A DNA stretch of 64,000 bases from Duganella aceris (GCF_011090165.1 NZ_JAADJT010000001.1:1-64000), one strand, 5' to 3'; shown: positions 49,638 through 59,259, numbered from the stretch's first letter. The notes: generated from the sequence alone by a model not told the origin. Numbers and translations: made by a program.

Positions 49638-50488
49638 CACGCCTCCTCCAGCTCGCGGTGACGGGCGCGCAGCGCGCCGAGCGAACGCGCCGTCGCCAGC
49701 TCCAGCATCAGGTCCGCCAGCGGCGGGATGTCGTCATCGCGCTCGATCATGGTCGCCACCGGACCGGCCAGCCCCATCACCTGCGAATACAGCTTCCACA
49801 CCGCCTCGCCGACCGGCGTATCGTGCGTGTCGATCAGCAGCTCGGCGCCCTGGCTATGGCCGGCAAGATGGATCTGCCGCACATGCTGGAACGGGATGCC
49901 GGCGATGAAGGCCTGCGGATCGAAGCCGTGGTTGCTGGCGCTGACGTAAATATTATTCACGTCCAGCAGCAGGCCGCACCCGGTGCGCGCCGCCATCGCC
50001 GCCAGGAATTCCCACTCGCTCATCTCTGCGCCGTCGAAGGCCAGATAGCTCGATGGATTCTCGAACAGCATGGCGCGGCCCAAGACCTGCTGCGCCTGGT
50101 CGACGTTGGCGCAGACGATGTCCAGCGCCTCCGCCGTGTACGGCACCGGCAGCAGGTCGTGCGAGTTGAACGCCGCGTAGCGCGACCAGCTCAAATGGTC
50201 CGAGACGAACAGCGGCTCGATTTCGTCGGCCAGCGCCTTCAGGCGTTGCAGGTAATCGGCGCGCAAGCCGTCGGCGGAGCCGATCGACATCGACACGCCG
50301 TGCAGCGCCACCGGATGCCGTTCGCGGATCTGCCGCAGGATATGGCGCGGCTGGCCGCCGGCGATCATGAAGTTCTCCGAGATGACTTCAACGAAGTCCA
50401 CCGCCACCTGCGTTTCCAGGAAATCGCGGTAGTGCTCCTTGCGCAGGCCCAGGCCGTAGCCGGAAAAATGAGGACAGTTCGTGCTCAT
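49637..50488 (-). CDS. DUF692 multinuclear iron oxygenase (BufB/HvfB-like)
   Basis: A 283-residue MNIO enzyme. It has the conserved metal-ligand signatures ALHGVSMSIGS, FVSDHLSW, FENPSSYLAF, LLLDVNNIYVSASNHG, IHLAGH and LIDTHD. Known relatives use mixed-valent iron clusters to oxidise Cys residues in RiPP precursors, to oxazolone/thioamide or thiooxazole groups. Its substrates here are probably the two DUF2282 peptides. It starts 12 bases after precursor 2. Confidence 0.93.
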   Translation of the reverse strand: MSTNCPHFSGYGLGLRKEHYRDFLETQVAVDFVEVISENFMIAGGQPRHILRQIRERHPVALHGVSMSIGSADGLRADYLQRLKALADEIEPLFVSDHLSWSRYAAFNSHDLLPVPYTAEALDIVCANVDQAQQVLGRAMLFENPSSYLAFDGAEMSEWEFLAAMAARTGCGLLLDVNNIYVSASNHGFDPQAFIAGIPFQHVRQIHLAGHSQGAELLIDTHDTPVGEAVWKLYSQVMGLAGPVATMIERDDDIPPLADLMLELATARSLGALRARHRELEEA

Positions 50489-50500
50489 CGTGTCGACCGC

Positions 50501-50788
50501 TTATTTGGGTTCGGTCAGCGTGCCGCCTTCTGCCAGGCAGGCGGTCTTGGTGCGCACCAGCACGCCCTCGCCCTTGCAGGCGTTGAGGCCCTTGCAATCG
50601 TTCTTGGCGGTGGCGCACAGGCTGGTGCCCTTGCAGGTGTTGATGCCGTAGCAGCGGCCCAGCGGTTCCTTGACTGCGGCGGCGCCCGGCTCGGCGGCGT
50701 TGGCCTGGGCGCCGGCGGCCAGCGAGGCCAGCGCCATCAAGGCGGAAGCGGCGGCGAGACCGACGCGGGTGGTGACGGATGGTTTCAT
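50501..50788 (-). CDS. DUF2282 precursor peptide, six-Cys (BufA2-like)
   Basis: A 95-residue secreted peptide. It has a signal peptide to about residue 31 (AQANA-AE) and a core with Cys at 46, 52, 58, 65, 71 and 84. Three CKG units stand out (NTCKG, NDCKG, NACKG). This is the DUF2282 pattern of bufferin precursors that are modified by DUF692 enzymes and bind copper. It lies directly before the DUF692 gene. Which Cys are modified cannot be told. Confidence 0.87.
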   Translation of the reverse strand: MKPSVTTRVGLAAASALMALASLAAGAQANAAEPGAAAVKEPLGRCYGINTCKGTSLCATAKNDCKGLNACKGEGVLVRTKTACLAEGGTLTEPK

Positions 50789-50813
50789 GTGTGGCTCCTA
50801 AAACAAGTAAAAG

Positions 50814-51659
50814 TTAGTGCGCGTTTTGCGCGGCTTCGATGATGACTTTGGCAACCTGCTCCGGCTGCGAGATGTAGACCAGATGGCTGGCCTTGATCTC
50901 GGTGACCTTGGCCTTGGCGCGCTGATACATCCAGCGTTGCAGCTCCGGGTTCAGCGCGCGGTCCTGGGTGGACACGATGGCGTAACTCGGCTTGCTGCGC
51001 CATGCGGCCGACCAGATCTGCGTATGGAAGGCGGCGCTGGTGGCCGGCACCTGCGCCGCCGCCATGAAGTTGGTGCGGTTCTCGGCCAGGTCCGCCGCGA
51101 AGTCGTCGTGGAATTTGGCGCGGTCGAAGAACAGATGGCCGTCCTGGGTCGCCACCACCGCGTCGCTCGGCGACGGCATCGAGCCGAGCACCTGCGCCAG
51201 GCTCTCGCCGACGTCGGGCAACAGCGCCGCCACGTAGACCAGCGCCTTGACCTTGTCGCGCGCCCCGGCCGCCGAGATGATCGCGCCGCCGGAGCTGTGG
51301 CCGACCAGCACCACCGGACCGACCTGCTGGTCGAGGATCTCGCGGGCGGCGGCGACGTCGTCGTCGAAACTAGTGTGCGGCTGGGCCGCGATGCTGACGT
51401 GGTAGCCGGCGTGGTACAGGATGTCGAACACCACCCGCCAGCCGGAACCGTCGACGAAGGAGCCCGGCACCAGCACGATGTTCTTCGCGCCGGCCGGCTG
51501 CGCCGCCTGCGCCATGTCGGCCGCCGCGACCGAAGCGGCCAAGGCGGCCGAGGCGGCGGATATCGCCGTGCCGGCCGACGCCGCCGACGCGCCTGCGGTC
51601 GCCGCCAGCAACGCGCCGGCCAGCGCCGCCGTCAACGCCAGCTTGTTCATGGCCCTCAT
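50814..51659 (-). CDS. exported alpha/beta hydrolase between the two precursors
   Basis: A 281-residue alpha/beta hydrolase with a long Ala-rich signal or anchor region (residues 1-55). The nucleophile elbow is GHSSGG (S122) and the catalytic His is in [12 protein letters not shown]. The GTTF-like family includes esterases of the EstC/HNL group. The ATG at 51659 overlaps the upstream precursor stop (ATGA), so it is translated together with precursor 1. Known bufferin operons that I recall lack such a gene here. Confidence 0.82.
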   Translation of the reverse strand: MRAMNKLALTAALAGALLAATAGASAASAGTAISAASAALAASVAAADMAQAAQPAGAKNIVLVPGSFVDGSGWRVVFDILYHAGYHVSIAAQPHTSFDDDVAAAREILDQQVGPVVLVGHSSGGAIISAAGARDKVKALVYVAALLPDVGESLAQVLGSMPSPSDAVVATQDGHLFFDRAKFHDDFAADLAENRTNFMAAAQVPATSAAFHTQIWSAAWRSKPSYAIVSTQDRALNPELQRWMYQRAKAKVTEIKASHLVYISQPEQVAKVIIEAAQNAH

Positions 51660-51940
51660 TTGCCGGCCGCCTTCGCGGTCAGCGAACCGTAGCCCTTCGG
51701 CGTCTTGATCCTGGTGCAGGTCCCCTTGTCGACCAGGGTCCAGGCGTCGCCCTGGTAGTCGGTGACCGACGTGCCGGCGCAGCTGGTGCCGGCGCCGGCG
51801 GCGCAGTCGTTCTGGCCGGCCAGCGAGACGCCGAAGCATTTCTCGGTCGGTTTCGGCGCGTCGGCGGCGTGGGCGGCGCCGGTCAGCGCGGCCAGCGAAA
51901 AGGCCAGCGAAGCGGCCAATGCGGAACGGGAGATCGTCAT
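51656..51940 (-). CDS. DUF2282 precursor peptide, four-Cys (BufA1-like)
   Basis: A 94-residue secreted peptide. The signal ends near AAHA-AD, and the core has Cys at 35, 46, 54 and 75 ([34 protein letters not shown]). This is the classical BufA1 form, distinct from the six-Cys form in the same operon. The ATG at 51940 lies 64 bases after the DoxX gene stop, with a GGATTC-like RBS. Confidence 0.88.
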   Translation of the reverse strand: MTISRSALAASLAFSLAALTGAAHAADAPKPTEKCFGVSLAGQNDCAAGAGTSCAGTSVTDYQGDAWTLVDKGTCTRIKTPKGYGSLTAKAAGK

Positions 51941-52004
51941 GGTGAATCCTTTCAGTGGGTGGGTACTACATGAACCGCATCCGATAACAGCGGGTGCGAC
52001 TTAT

Positions 52005-52442
52005 CTATTTTAAAAAAACGCGGTCGAGCGACCACCGCCCCCCGCCCTGGGCGATCAACGGCAGCAGCACGGCGGTCCACAGCAGGTGGGTAGGCCAGGC
52101 GTTGGGATATACGAAGATCTCGATCACCGCCGTCATCCCCAGCAGCGCCAGCGCGGCGTGACGGGTGAACAGGCCAAGCACCAGCAGCAGCGGCAGCAGA
52201 TGCTCGGCATAGGTGGCCAGCGGCGCCGCCAGCTCGGCGGAGATCAGCGGCAGCTTGTACTCGCTGCGGAACAGCTCATAGGTGAACGGCTTGATGGACA
52301 GCCAGCCCTGTACCTTGGTGCGGCCGGACAGGAAGAACACGGCGCCGATGCCGACCCGCGCCAGCAGCAGCTGCAAGGCCGGCGGCAGCAGGCGCCGCGC
52401 CAGCGCTTGAGGGGCGCCCGTGGGCGCGTTTGCTTGATTCAT
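52005..52442 (-). CDS. DoxX family membrane protein (BufD-like)
   Basis: A 145-residue DoxX protein with four transmembrane helices ([20 protein letters not shown], then [15 protein letters not shown]). DoxX proteins accompany DUF692/DUF2063 gene sets and may provide redox coupling. It is the first gene of the RiPP operon. I chose the ATG at 52442 because GGGAG lies 5 bases upstream; earlier GTG and ATG starts crowd the RBS. Confidence 0.85.
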   Translation of the reverse strand: MNQANAPTGAPQALARRLLPPALQLLLARVGIGAVFFLSGRTKVQGWLSIKPFTYELFRSEYKLPLISAELAAPLATYAEHLLPLLLVLGLFTRHAALALLGMTAVIEIFVYPNAWPTHLLWTAVLLPLIAQGGGRWSLDRVFLK

Positions 52443-52540
52443 CATCACTCCCGTTATTTATCGGATCCGTTTAAATCGGATGAGATAGATAATATCAGCG
52501 ATGACCGGCCTACGGTCTTAACATTTTCGTGATAATTGGC

Positions 52541-53767
52541 CTACTTGGCTTCCAGCGAACGCCCGATGTCGAGCGGCCGGACGTCGAGCCGCAGGTTGAA
52601 CACCGAATAGGCGGGCGGCGTGCCCGCCGCGTAGCCGACGCTGTCGCGGGTCTTGCTGAAGGTGAACTGGAAGCCCAACTCCGGCAAGCCGCCCTGTTGA
52701 CCGCTGGTGGCGATGCCGATCGCCTCGGAGCGGCGGTTGCGGATCAACTGCTCCATCAACTCCACCACCGCGTTGCGGCCGAGGATATCGGCCGAGAACA
52801 CCGGCTGCGGCAGGGTCGCCTGCGGCACCGTCAGGCGGCCGCCGGCCTTGGCCTCGGACGGCGTCACCACATGCGTCACCAGATCGTAGCGGTCGCCCCG
52901 GTCCAGATAGCTGATCACCGCGTTGGCCACGTTGAAGCCGGGCCGCGTCGCATCGGTGGTGGCGCGCGACAGGTCGACCAGCAAGGCCCCCTTGTGGCCG
53001 ACGATCTCGACCCGGCGCCGGTTGTCGACCACCATCGCGGTGTTCTCGTCGATGCCCAGGCCCACCTTGAAGCCGGTCTTCAGCATCGCCGGGATCATGC
53101 GCGCGAAGCGGCCGCGCACCAGGAAATGCTGGTCGACGAACACGTCGTCGCCGATGAAGCCCAGGCCCGGCGCCACCTCGCGCCCCTCGGTGACGCCGCC
53201 GCGCAGTGTCGCGAACACGGTCGGCGGCGGATCATAGAACATGGTGCGGCTCATGACCGCCGCGCCGGCGCTGGTGCCGGCCACCACGCCGCCCCGGCGA
53301 TACAGCTCCCACACCGCCTCCAGCACCGCGCTGCGGCTGCCGTCCGGCCGCACCAGCGCCTCGGTGATGCGGGCCTGGTCGCCGCCGGAGAAATACACCC
53401 CGCCGGCGCCGCGCACATCGGCCACGATCTTCGCATCCTCGGCCGCCTGGCGGAAATCGCTGCCGGCCAGGTTCACCGCCAGCGGCACCAGGAAGGCCTC
53501 GGCGCCGTAGCGCTGCAGCGAACCGACGATGGCGCCGCCGACCATGTTGGGATCGGCCGCCGCCGACGCGAACACCGCGATGCGCGCGCCCGGCCCACCG
53601 GCCAGCTGCACGATGCGCTGCCAGACGTCGGCGTTGTCGGGACGCAGCGCGCCGCCGATGATGACCAGGTTGCCCTTGGGCGGCGCCGCCACGGCCGGCG
53701 CCGGCGCGGCCGAGGCCAGTGGAATCGCCAGCATCAGCGTGGTGAAGAAGGTGAACGGCATCCGCAT
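52541..53767 (-). CDS. secreted cyanophycinase, S51 family (copy 1)
   Basis: A 408-residue protein with a signal peptide (LASAAPA). The S51 serine hydrolase features are GNLVIIGGALRPDN, YFSGGDQARI, the nucleophile elbow AGTSAGAAVMS (S166) and FVDQHFLVRGRFARM. Cyanophycinases cut the Asp backbone of cyanophycin into beta-Asp-Arg dipeptides. Signal peptides mark the extracellular (CphE-type) form. It follows copy 2 by 8 bases with AGGAG before its ATG. Confidence 0.88.
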   Translation of the reverse strand: MRMPFTFFTTLMLAIPLASAAPAPAVAAPPKGNLVIIGGALRPDNADVWQRIVQLAGGPGARIAVFASAAADPNMVGGAIVGSLQRYGAEAFLVPLAVNLAGSDFRQAAEDAKIVADVRGAGGVYFSGGDQARITEALVRPDGSRSAVLEAVWELYRRGGVVAGTSAGAAVMSRTMFYDPPPTVFATLRGGVTEGREVAPGLGFIGDDVFVDQHFLVRGRFARMIPAMLKTGFKVGLGIDENTAMVVDNRRRVEIVGHKGALLVDLSRATTDATRPGFNVANAVISYLDRGDRYDLVTHVVTPSEAKAGGRLTVPQATLPQPVFSADILGRNAVVELMEQLIRNRRSEAIGIATSGQQGGLPELGFQFTFSKTRDSVGYAAGTPPAYSVFNLRLDVRPLDIGRSLEAK

Positions 53768-53775
53768 CGCGGCTC

Positions 53776-55101
53776 CTAGCGGTAACGGTACAGCGGCTGC
53801 TGCAGCACGATGGGACGGATGTCCAGCCGCAGCTTGAGCACCGAGTACGCCTCGACCTCGGTCGAGCTGTAGCCGACGCTGTTGATGGTTTTACTGAAGC
53901 GGAATTCGTAGCCGCTGTCCGGATTGCCGTCGCGCGGGTTGCCGAAGGCGATGCCGATGGCTTCCTGCTGCGCGTTGTCGATCAGGTTGATCATCAGGTC
54001 CAGCACCGCGTTGTTGCCGAGGATGTCGTTGGTGTACACCGGCTCGCGGGTGTCGGGCTGGTTCGGATCGAGCTTGTTGTCGGCCTTGTCCGGCGACGGC
54101 GTGAACTCGCGCGTCACCAGGTTGAACTTGTCGCCGCGATCCAGGTAGCTGATGGTGGCGTTGCTGATGTTGAAGCCCTTGATGCCGCGGTCGGTGATCG
54201 CCGCCGACAGGTCCAGCAGCAGCGCGCCGCTGTAGCCGATGATCTCGACGTCGCGCCGGGCGTTGACCACCATCGCGCTGTTCTCGTCGATGCCGAGGCC
54301 GATCTGGTAACCCTTCTTCAGCATCACCGGAATCATGCGCGCGAAGCGGCCGCGCACCAGCAGGTGCTGGTCGACGAACACGTCGTCGCCGATGAAGCCC
54401 AGGCCGGAGGCGATCTCATGGCCGTCGTTGACGCCGTTCTTCAGCATGTCCAGCGTCGCGCGCGCGTCGTAGAACATGGTGGTGCTCATGATCGCCGCGC
54501 CGGCGCTGGAGCCGGCCACCACGCCGCCGTCGCGGTACACGTCCCACACCGCGTCCAGCGCGGCGGTGTGCCTGCCGTCCGGCCGCACCAGCGCCTTGGT
54601 GATGCGCGCCTGGTCGCCGCCGGTGAAATAGATGCCGGTGGCCGAATGGATCAGCGCCACCACCTCCGGATCCTCGGCCGCCTTGCGGTAGTCGCTATTG
54701 GGCAGCGTCACCCCGAGCGGGATGAAGAAGGCCTGGGCGCCGTACTGATTCAGCTTGTTGATGGTGTTCTGGGCCGAGTTCTCGGGATTGATCGAGGCCG
54801 AGCCGAACACGCCGATGCGCGCGCCCTTGCCGCCGGCCAGCTGCACGATGCGCTGCCACACTTCCGCGTTCTCGGCGCGCAGGCCGCCGCCGATGATGAC
54901 CAGGTTGCCCGCCGGCGGCGCCAGCACCGGCTTGGGCGGCGGCACCGCCTTGGCCGGCTTGCTGGCCTTGACCGACACCTGCGGCGTCTTCGCCACCGGC
55001 GTCGTCACCGCCGCCCGCGCGCCGGCGTGCAGCCCGACCACGGCGGCCACCAGCAGCCCCGCCATGCAGAGGCGCCGGAGCGTAAAACCTGTTAATTTCA
55101 T
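53776..55101 (-). CDS. secreted cyanophycinase, S51 family (copy 2)
   Basis: A 441-residue paralog of the next gene. The N-terminal signal is followed by a Pro/Lys-rich linker (KASKPAKAVPPPKPVLAPP), then GNLVIIGGGLRAEN, YFTGGDQARI, AGSSAGAAIMS (S199) and FVDQHLLVRGRFARM. It differs from copy 1 in the linker and by Ser for Thr beside the nucleophile. The ATG at 55101 has AAGGGC upstream. The TonB receptor gene is upstream on the same strand. Confidence 0.88.
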   Translation of the reverse strand: MKLTGFTLRRLCMAGLLVAAVVGLHAGARAAVTTPVAKTPQVSVKASKPAKAVPPPKPVLAPPAGNLVIIGGGLRAENAEVWQRIVQLAGGKGARIGVFGSASINPENSAQNTINKLNQYGAQAFFIPLGVTLPNSDYRKAAEDPEVVALIHSATGIYFTGGDQARITKALVRPDGRHTAALDAVWDVYRDGGVVAGSSAGAAIMSTTMFYDARATLDMLKNGVNDGHEIASGLGFIGDDVFVDQHLLVRGRFARMIPVMLKKGYQIGLGIDENSAMVVNARRDVEIIGYSGALLLDLSAAITDRGIKGFNISNATISYLDRGDKFNLVTREFTPSPDKADNKLDPNQPDTREPVYTNDILGNNAVLDLMINLIDNAQQEAIGIAFGNPRDGNPDSGYEFRFSKTINSVGYSSTEVEAYSVLKLRLDIRPIVLQQPLYRYR

Positions 55102-55196
55102 GTTGCCCTTCCGATGAAAACCGGCGCCAGGGCTCTCGCCGGGCGCCGTTGATAATGCAGATGATACCAATCAATTCCTTAAGAAGGGATTACATT

Positions 55197-57959
55197 TCAT
55201 TTGAACGCGTAGTTGGCGCTGGCGTAGAAACGCCGGCCGCGCACGTCGGTGTAGGTCGGATCGTAGCCGGAGATGAAGTGGTAGGCCTGGTTCGAATACG
55301 GCGGCGCGCGGTCGAACAGGTTCTGGATGCCGGCGCGCAGCTTGAACTCCTTGCTGACCTGCCAGGCCCCGGTCAGGTCCCACAGCGAGTACGACGTGAC
55401 CCGGTTCGGCGCCACCACGCTGCCGTCGTCGGTGTTGATCGCCGAGTTCTGGTCTTCGTAATGGCTGGAGAAGGTGTTCGACAGGCTGGCCGCCAGCGGA
55501 CCGCTGTCCCAGTCCAGCGTGATGGTATGGCGCCAGCGCTGCACCACGCCGTCGGTGACGAAGCGACCCAGGTTGCTGACGTAGGCCTCGCCCTTCTCGT
55601 TCTGGATCTTGGAATCGGTCACATAGGTGCCCGACAGGCGTCCGCCGAAGCGGCCGGCCCAGGTCTGCACGCCCTTGTAGTCGATGGTCAGGTCCAACCC
55701 GGCGGCCTTTTGCGCGCCGCGGTTTTCCTTGTACATGTCGATGTGGTCGATGTAGCCGTCCTCGTCGCGCTGGATCAGGCTGGCGTACTTGGTCGGATTG
55801 GCCAGGATGATGTCGTCGCCGATTTCCGCGATCAGGTCGGTGCGCTTGATGTTCCAGTAGTCCAGCGTCAGCATCACCAGTTTGCTCGGCTGCAGCACCA
55901 GGCCGGCCGAGAACTGGCGGCTGCGCTCCGGCTTCAGGTTCGGATTCGCATAGCGGTGCGCCTCCCAGGCGTTGGCGCAGTCGGCGTAGTTGTTGTCAAC
56001 CGTGGCGCAGTAGACCGGATCGGGCAGCGTGGCGGTGCTGCCGATCTGGGTCGGGCGGTACAGCTCCGTCATCGACGGCGCGCGGAAGCCGCGGCCGGCC
56101 GAGGCGCGGAACAGCATGGTCTTGGTCGGGGTGTAGCTCAGGCCCACTTTCGGGCTGGCCGCGCCGCCGACCACCTGATAGTGGTCGTAGCGCGCCGAGA
56201 GCTGCGCCTCCAGCTGCTTGGTGAACGGCAGCAGCAGCTCGCCGTACACCGCGTTGATGTTGCGCGCGTAGCTGGTGGCCTGGCCGCCGGCCGGGGCGCC
56301 GTCGTTGTTGATGTTATCGCTCATCAGCAGCGCCGACGGATTGAACTCGGTCTTCTCGCGCCGCACCTCGCCGCCCACCGCCAGCGCGGCGTCGCCGCCG
56401 GCCAGCGCGCCGACCGTGTGCGACAGCTTGAAGTCGAGCGAATCCATGGTGCCGCGCGCGTGGCGCACCTCCTGGTTGACCTGGATGCTGTTGATCAGGT
56501 CCACGCCGGCCTTGCTCGACGGTCCGAACGGGTTGATGCGGCCGTCGGCGATGCCTTCCATCAGCTGATCGTACAGCAGGTAGCCGTGGGTGTCGCGGTC
56601 CTTGATGGTGTTGATGCTGTGGTTCAGCGCCACGTCGTAGTCCCAGCCGTTGCGGCTGCCGGTCCAGCCGACCACGTAGCGCTGGCTCTCGCTGATCAGC
56701 TCCGAGGTGCGCCGGCCGGCCTCGTTGAGGCGCACGTTGACCTGCACTTCGCCCGGAATGTCGTCGTCGGCGCTGGCCTCCTCCGACAGCAGGTCGTACT
56801 TGGCCAGCGCCGGGATCTTGCGGTAATCGAGGTAGCCGGTGACGCGCGCCGACGACGCCGCGTACCAGGTCTTGGAGCGGCTCAGCGCCACCTCGGCGTA
56901 CAGCTGGTTCTCGGGATTCAGCTGCAGCACGCCGCGCGACAGGAAGTTGGCCTTCTCCGATTTCGGATATAGCTCGGTGTCGCCCATGTAGTTGTAGGTG
57001 CAGGCGTCGACGCCGCCGGTGCCGTTCGGCAGATACAGATTGGCCGGCGGCGCGCAGGTCGGCACCGACGGGTTGATGGTGCGGTTGGTCAGCGGCTTGC
57101 CGTTGATGGTGAAGCCCTGGTCGTTCAGGTAGTCGCGCTGGGCGCCGGTGAGGCGGATGTTGGCCGGCGCGGTGAAGCCGGACAGCAGGTGCGGCAGCCG
57201 TTCCGGGATGCGCAGCTCGTCGACGAAGCGGCGCTGCGAGGTGCTCAGCGCGCCGGTGCGCTGCACGTCCGCCACCGCGAAGATGTTGTAGCCGTCCTTG
57301 GCCAGGTCGCCGTGGCCGGCGGTGATGGTGGCGGTGCGCTTGCCGGCGCCGCCCTCCTGCGTCTGCAGGCCGTAGACGTTCAGCTCCAGGCCCTGGAAGT
57401 CCTTGCGGGTGATGAAGTTGATCACGCCGCCGATGGCGTCGGTGCCGTACAGCGCCGAGGCGCCGTCCAGCAGCACCTCGACCCGCTGGATCGCGGCGGC
57501 CGGGATGTTGTTCAGGTCGACGCCGGTGTCGTCGCCGGGCGAGGCGAAGTTGGCCATGCGGCGACCGTTCAGCAGCACCAGCGTCGACGAGGTGCCGATG
57601 CCGCGCAGGTTGGCGCTGTTGAAGCCGCGCTGGTCCTTGCCGTCGCTGATGCTGGCGGCGTCGGTCAGGCCGCCGACGTTGGCCGACAGCCGCGCCAGGA
57701 TCTCGGAGGCGGTGGTGACGCCGACCTTCTCGATCTCCTCGCGGGTGATGACCTGCACCGGCAGCGCGGTCTCGGACTCGATGCGCTTGATCGCCGAACC
57801 GGTGATCTCGACCCGCGCCAGCGGCGCGGCCGGCGCCGCCGCCTCCTGCGCCTGGGCCTGCGCGGCCGCGCCGACCACGCCCGCCACCGCGCCCACGCTC
57901 AGCGCCAGGCGCACGGCGCGCGCCATCGCCGACATCCGCACCACATTCAACTCGCCCAT
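55197..57959 (-). CDS. TonB-dependent outer-membrane receptor
   Basis: A 920-residue receptor with a signal peptide (AQAQAQEA). The plug domain starts VEITGSAIKRIESETALPVQ and holds VLLNGRRMANF and GASALYGTDAIGGVINFIT. A 22-strand-type barrel follows, with RASAGRGFRAPSMTELY and a terminal FYASANYAFK. The class is common for peptide or polymer uptake in Massilia-like bacteria. The ATG at 57959 is preferred (GGGAG 6 bases upstream). Substrate is inferred from the cyanophycinase neighbours. Confidence 0.92.
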   Translation of the reverse strand: MGELNVVRMSAMARAVRLALSVGAVAGVVGAAAQAQAQEAAAPAAPLARVEITGSAIKRIESETALPVQVITREEIEKVGVTTASEILARLSANVGGLTDAASISDGKDQRGFNSANLRGIGTSSTLVLLNGRRMANFASPGDDTGVDLNNIPAAAIQRVEVLLDGASALYGTDAIGGVINFITRKDFQGLELNVYGLQTQEGGAGKRTATITAGHGDLAKDGYNIFAVADVQRTGALSTSQRRFVDELRIPERLPHLLSGFTAPANIRLTGAQRDYLNDQGFTINGKPLTNRTINPSVPTCAPPANLYLPNGTGGVDACTYNYMGDTELYPKSEKANFLSRGVLQLNPENQLYAEVALSRSKTWYAASSARVTGYLDYRKIPALAKYDLLSEEASADDDIPGEVQVNVRLNEAGRRTSELISESQRYVVGWTGSRNGWDYDVALNHSINTIKDRDTHGYLLYDQLMEGIADGRINPFGPSSKAGVDLINSIQVNQEVRHARGTMDSLDFKLSHTVGALAGGDAALAVGGEVRREKTEFNPSALLMSDNINNDGAPAGGQATSYARNINAVYGELLLPFTKQLEAQLSARYDHYQVVGGAASPKVGLSYTPTKTMLFRASAGRGFRAPSMTELYRPTQIGSTATLPDPVYCATVDNNYADCANAWEAHRYANPNLKPERSRQFSAGLVLQPSKLVMLTLDYWNIKRTDLIAEIGDDIILANPTKYASLIQRDEDGYIDHIDMYKENRGAQKAAGLDLTIDYKGVQTWAGRFGGRLSGTYVTDSKIQNEKGEAYVSNLGRFVTDGVVQRWRHTITLDWDSGPLAASLSNTFSSHYEDQNSAINTDDGSVVAPNRVTSYSLWDLTGAWQVSKEFKLRAGIQNLFDRAPPYSNQAYHFISGYDPTYTDVRGRRFYASANYAFK

Positions 57960-58119
57960 ATCCACTCCCGATGATTGTTATGTAAATAATTCATTTGAAT
58001 CAACTGTACGCACATGTGGCGCAAAACTCAAGGAAGCGCGTCCCCTTTCGTCCGCACACGATTTACTTTGTGAAAATACTGCTACATACTCAATGCTTGA
58101 TCGATCAACCACGACCACC

Positions 58120-59259
58120 ATGCAAGCACACAAACACCCCCTCTCCGGCCCGCACGCCAGCGCCGCGTACGAGCTGACCAGCTTCCACTTCGGCACCCCG
58201 GGCGCCGGCAAGAAGGTCTACATCCAGGGGTCGCTGCACGCCGACGAAGTGCCCGGCATGCTGGTGTCGCAGTTCCTGCGCACGGAATTGAGCGCGCTGG
58301 AGGCGGCCGGCCGCATCGCCGGCGAGGTGGTGCTGGTGCCGGCGGCGAACCCGATCGGCCTGGCGCAGGCGATCCACGGCGCCGCCTTCGGCCGCTTCGA
58401 CCTGACCACCGGGATCAACTTCAACCGCGCCTACAAGCACGTCGCCGACGAGCTGAAACAGACGCTGGCCGGGAAGCTGGGCCAGGACGCGCAGGCCAAC
58501 GTGGCGCTGATCCGCGCCCACGCGCGCGCCGCGATCGCCGACTGGAAGCCGGCCACCGACGCCGAGACGCTGAAGAAAACCCTGATGACGCTGGCGATCG
58601 ACGCCGACATCGTGCTCGACCTGCATTGCGACAACGAGGCGGTGCTGCACATCTACGCCGGCACGCCGCTGGCCGACGCGGTCGCGCCGCTGTCGGCCAT
58701 CCTCGGCGCGCACGCGCTGCTGCTGGCCTACCAGGCCGGCGGCGAGCCGTTCGACGAGGCGTGCAGCCGGCTGTGGTGGGATCTGGACCAGCACTTCGAA
58801 CAGCGCTACCCGATTCCGCCGGCCTGCCTGTCGGTGACGGTGGAGCTGCGCGGCGAGATGGAGGTCAGCTACGAGCTGGCGCGCCGCGACGCCGCCGGCC
58901 TGCTGCAATTCCTCACCCTGAGCGGCGTGCTCCGCGCCGAGGACGACGCGGCGGCGGCCGCCGCCGCCGTGCTGCCGGCGCCGCTGTGCGCCGCCACGCC
59001 GCTGGAGGGCGTCGAGCCGGTGTACGCGCCGCACGCCGGGATCCTGATCTACACCCGCGAGCTGGGCGCGCGGGTCAAGGCCGGCGACGCGCTGGCCGAT
59101 TTGATCGACCCGGTCGGTGGCGCGACCACGGTGCTGCGCGCCGGCGTCGACGGCGTGTTCTTCGCGCGCAGCGCGCACCGCCACGTCATCCGCGGCATGA
59201 ACGTCGGCAAAGTCGCCGGCGCCCAAGCCTACCGCGCAGGCGACCTGCTGAGCCAATGA
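58120..59259 (+). CDS. M14 aspartoacylase-like hydrolase, CphZ/AotO-like
   Basis: A 379-residue zinc hydrolase of the succinylglutamate desuccinylase/aspartoacylase group. Zinc ligands are H40 and E43 in QGSLHADEVPG and a later His in DIVLDLHCDNEAV, and ELRGEMEVS carries the catalytic Glu. Published CphZ and P. aeruginosa AotO belong to this group and split beta-Asp-Arg. An ATG at 58093 is an alternative; neither start has a clear RBS. It is divergent from the TonB gene and overlaps the permease gene (ATGA). Confidence 0.85.
   Translation: MQAHKHPLSGPHASAAYELTSFHFGTPGAGKKVYIQGSLHADEVPGMLVSQFLRTELSALEAAGRIAGEVVLVPAANPIGLAQAIHGAAFGRFDLTTGINFNRAYKHVADELKQTLAGKLGQDAQANVALIRAHARAAIADWKPATDAETLKKTLMTLAIDADIVLDLHCDNEAVLHIYAGTPLADAVAPLSAILGAHALLLAYQAGGEPFDEACSRLWWDLDQHFEQRYPIPPACLSVTVELRGEMEVSYELARRDAAGLLQFLTLSGVLRAEDDAAAAAAAVLPAPLCAATPLEGVEPVYAPHAGILIYTRELGARVKAGDALADLIDPVGGATTVLRAGVDGVFFARSAHRHVIRGMNVGKVAGAQAYRAGDLLSQ

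Noticed and set aside
57403..58119. Upstream extension of the M14 hydrolase frame
   Set aside because: The frame is open through the TonB receptor gene on the other strand, but that part is antisense and not like the M14 family.
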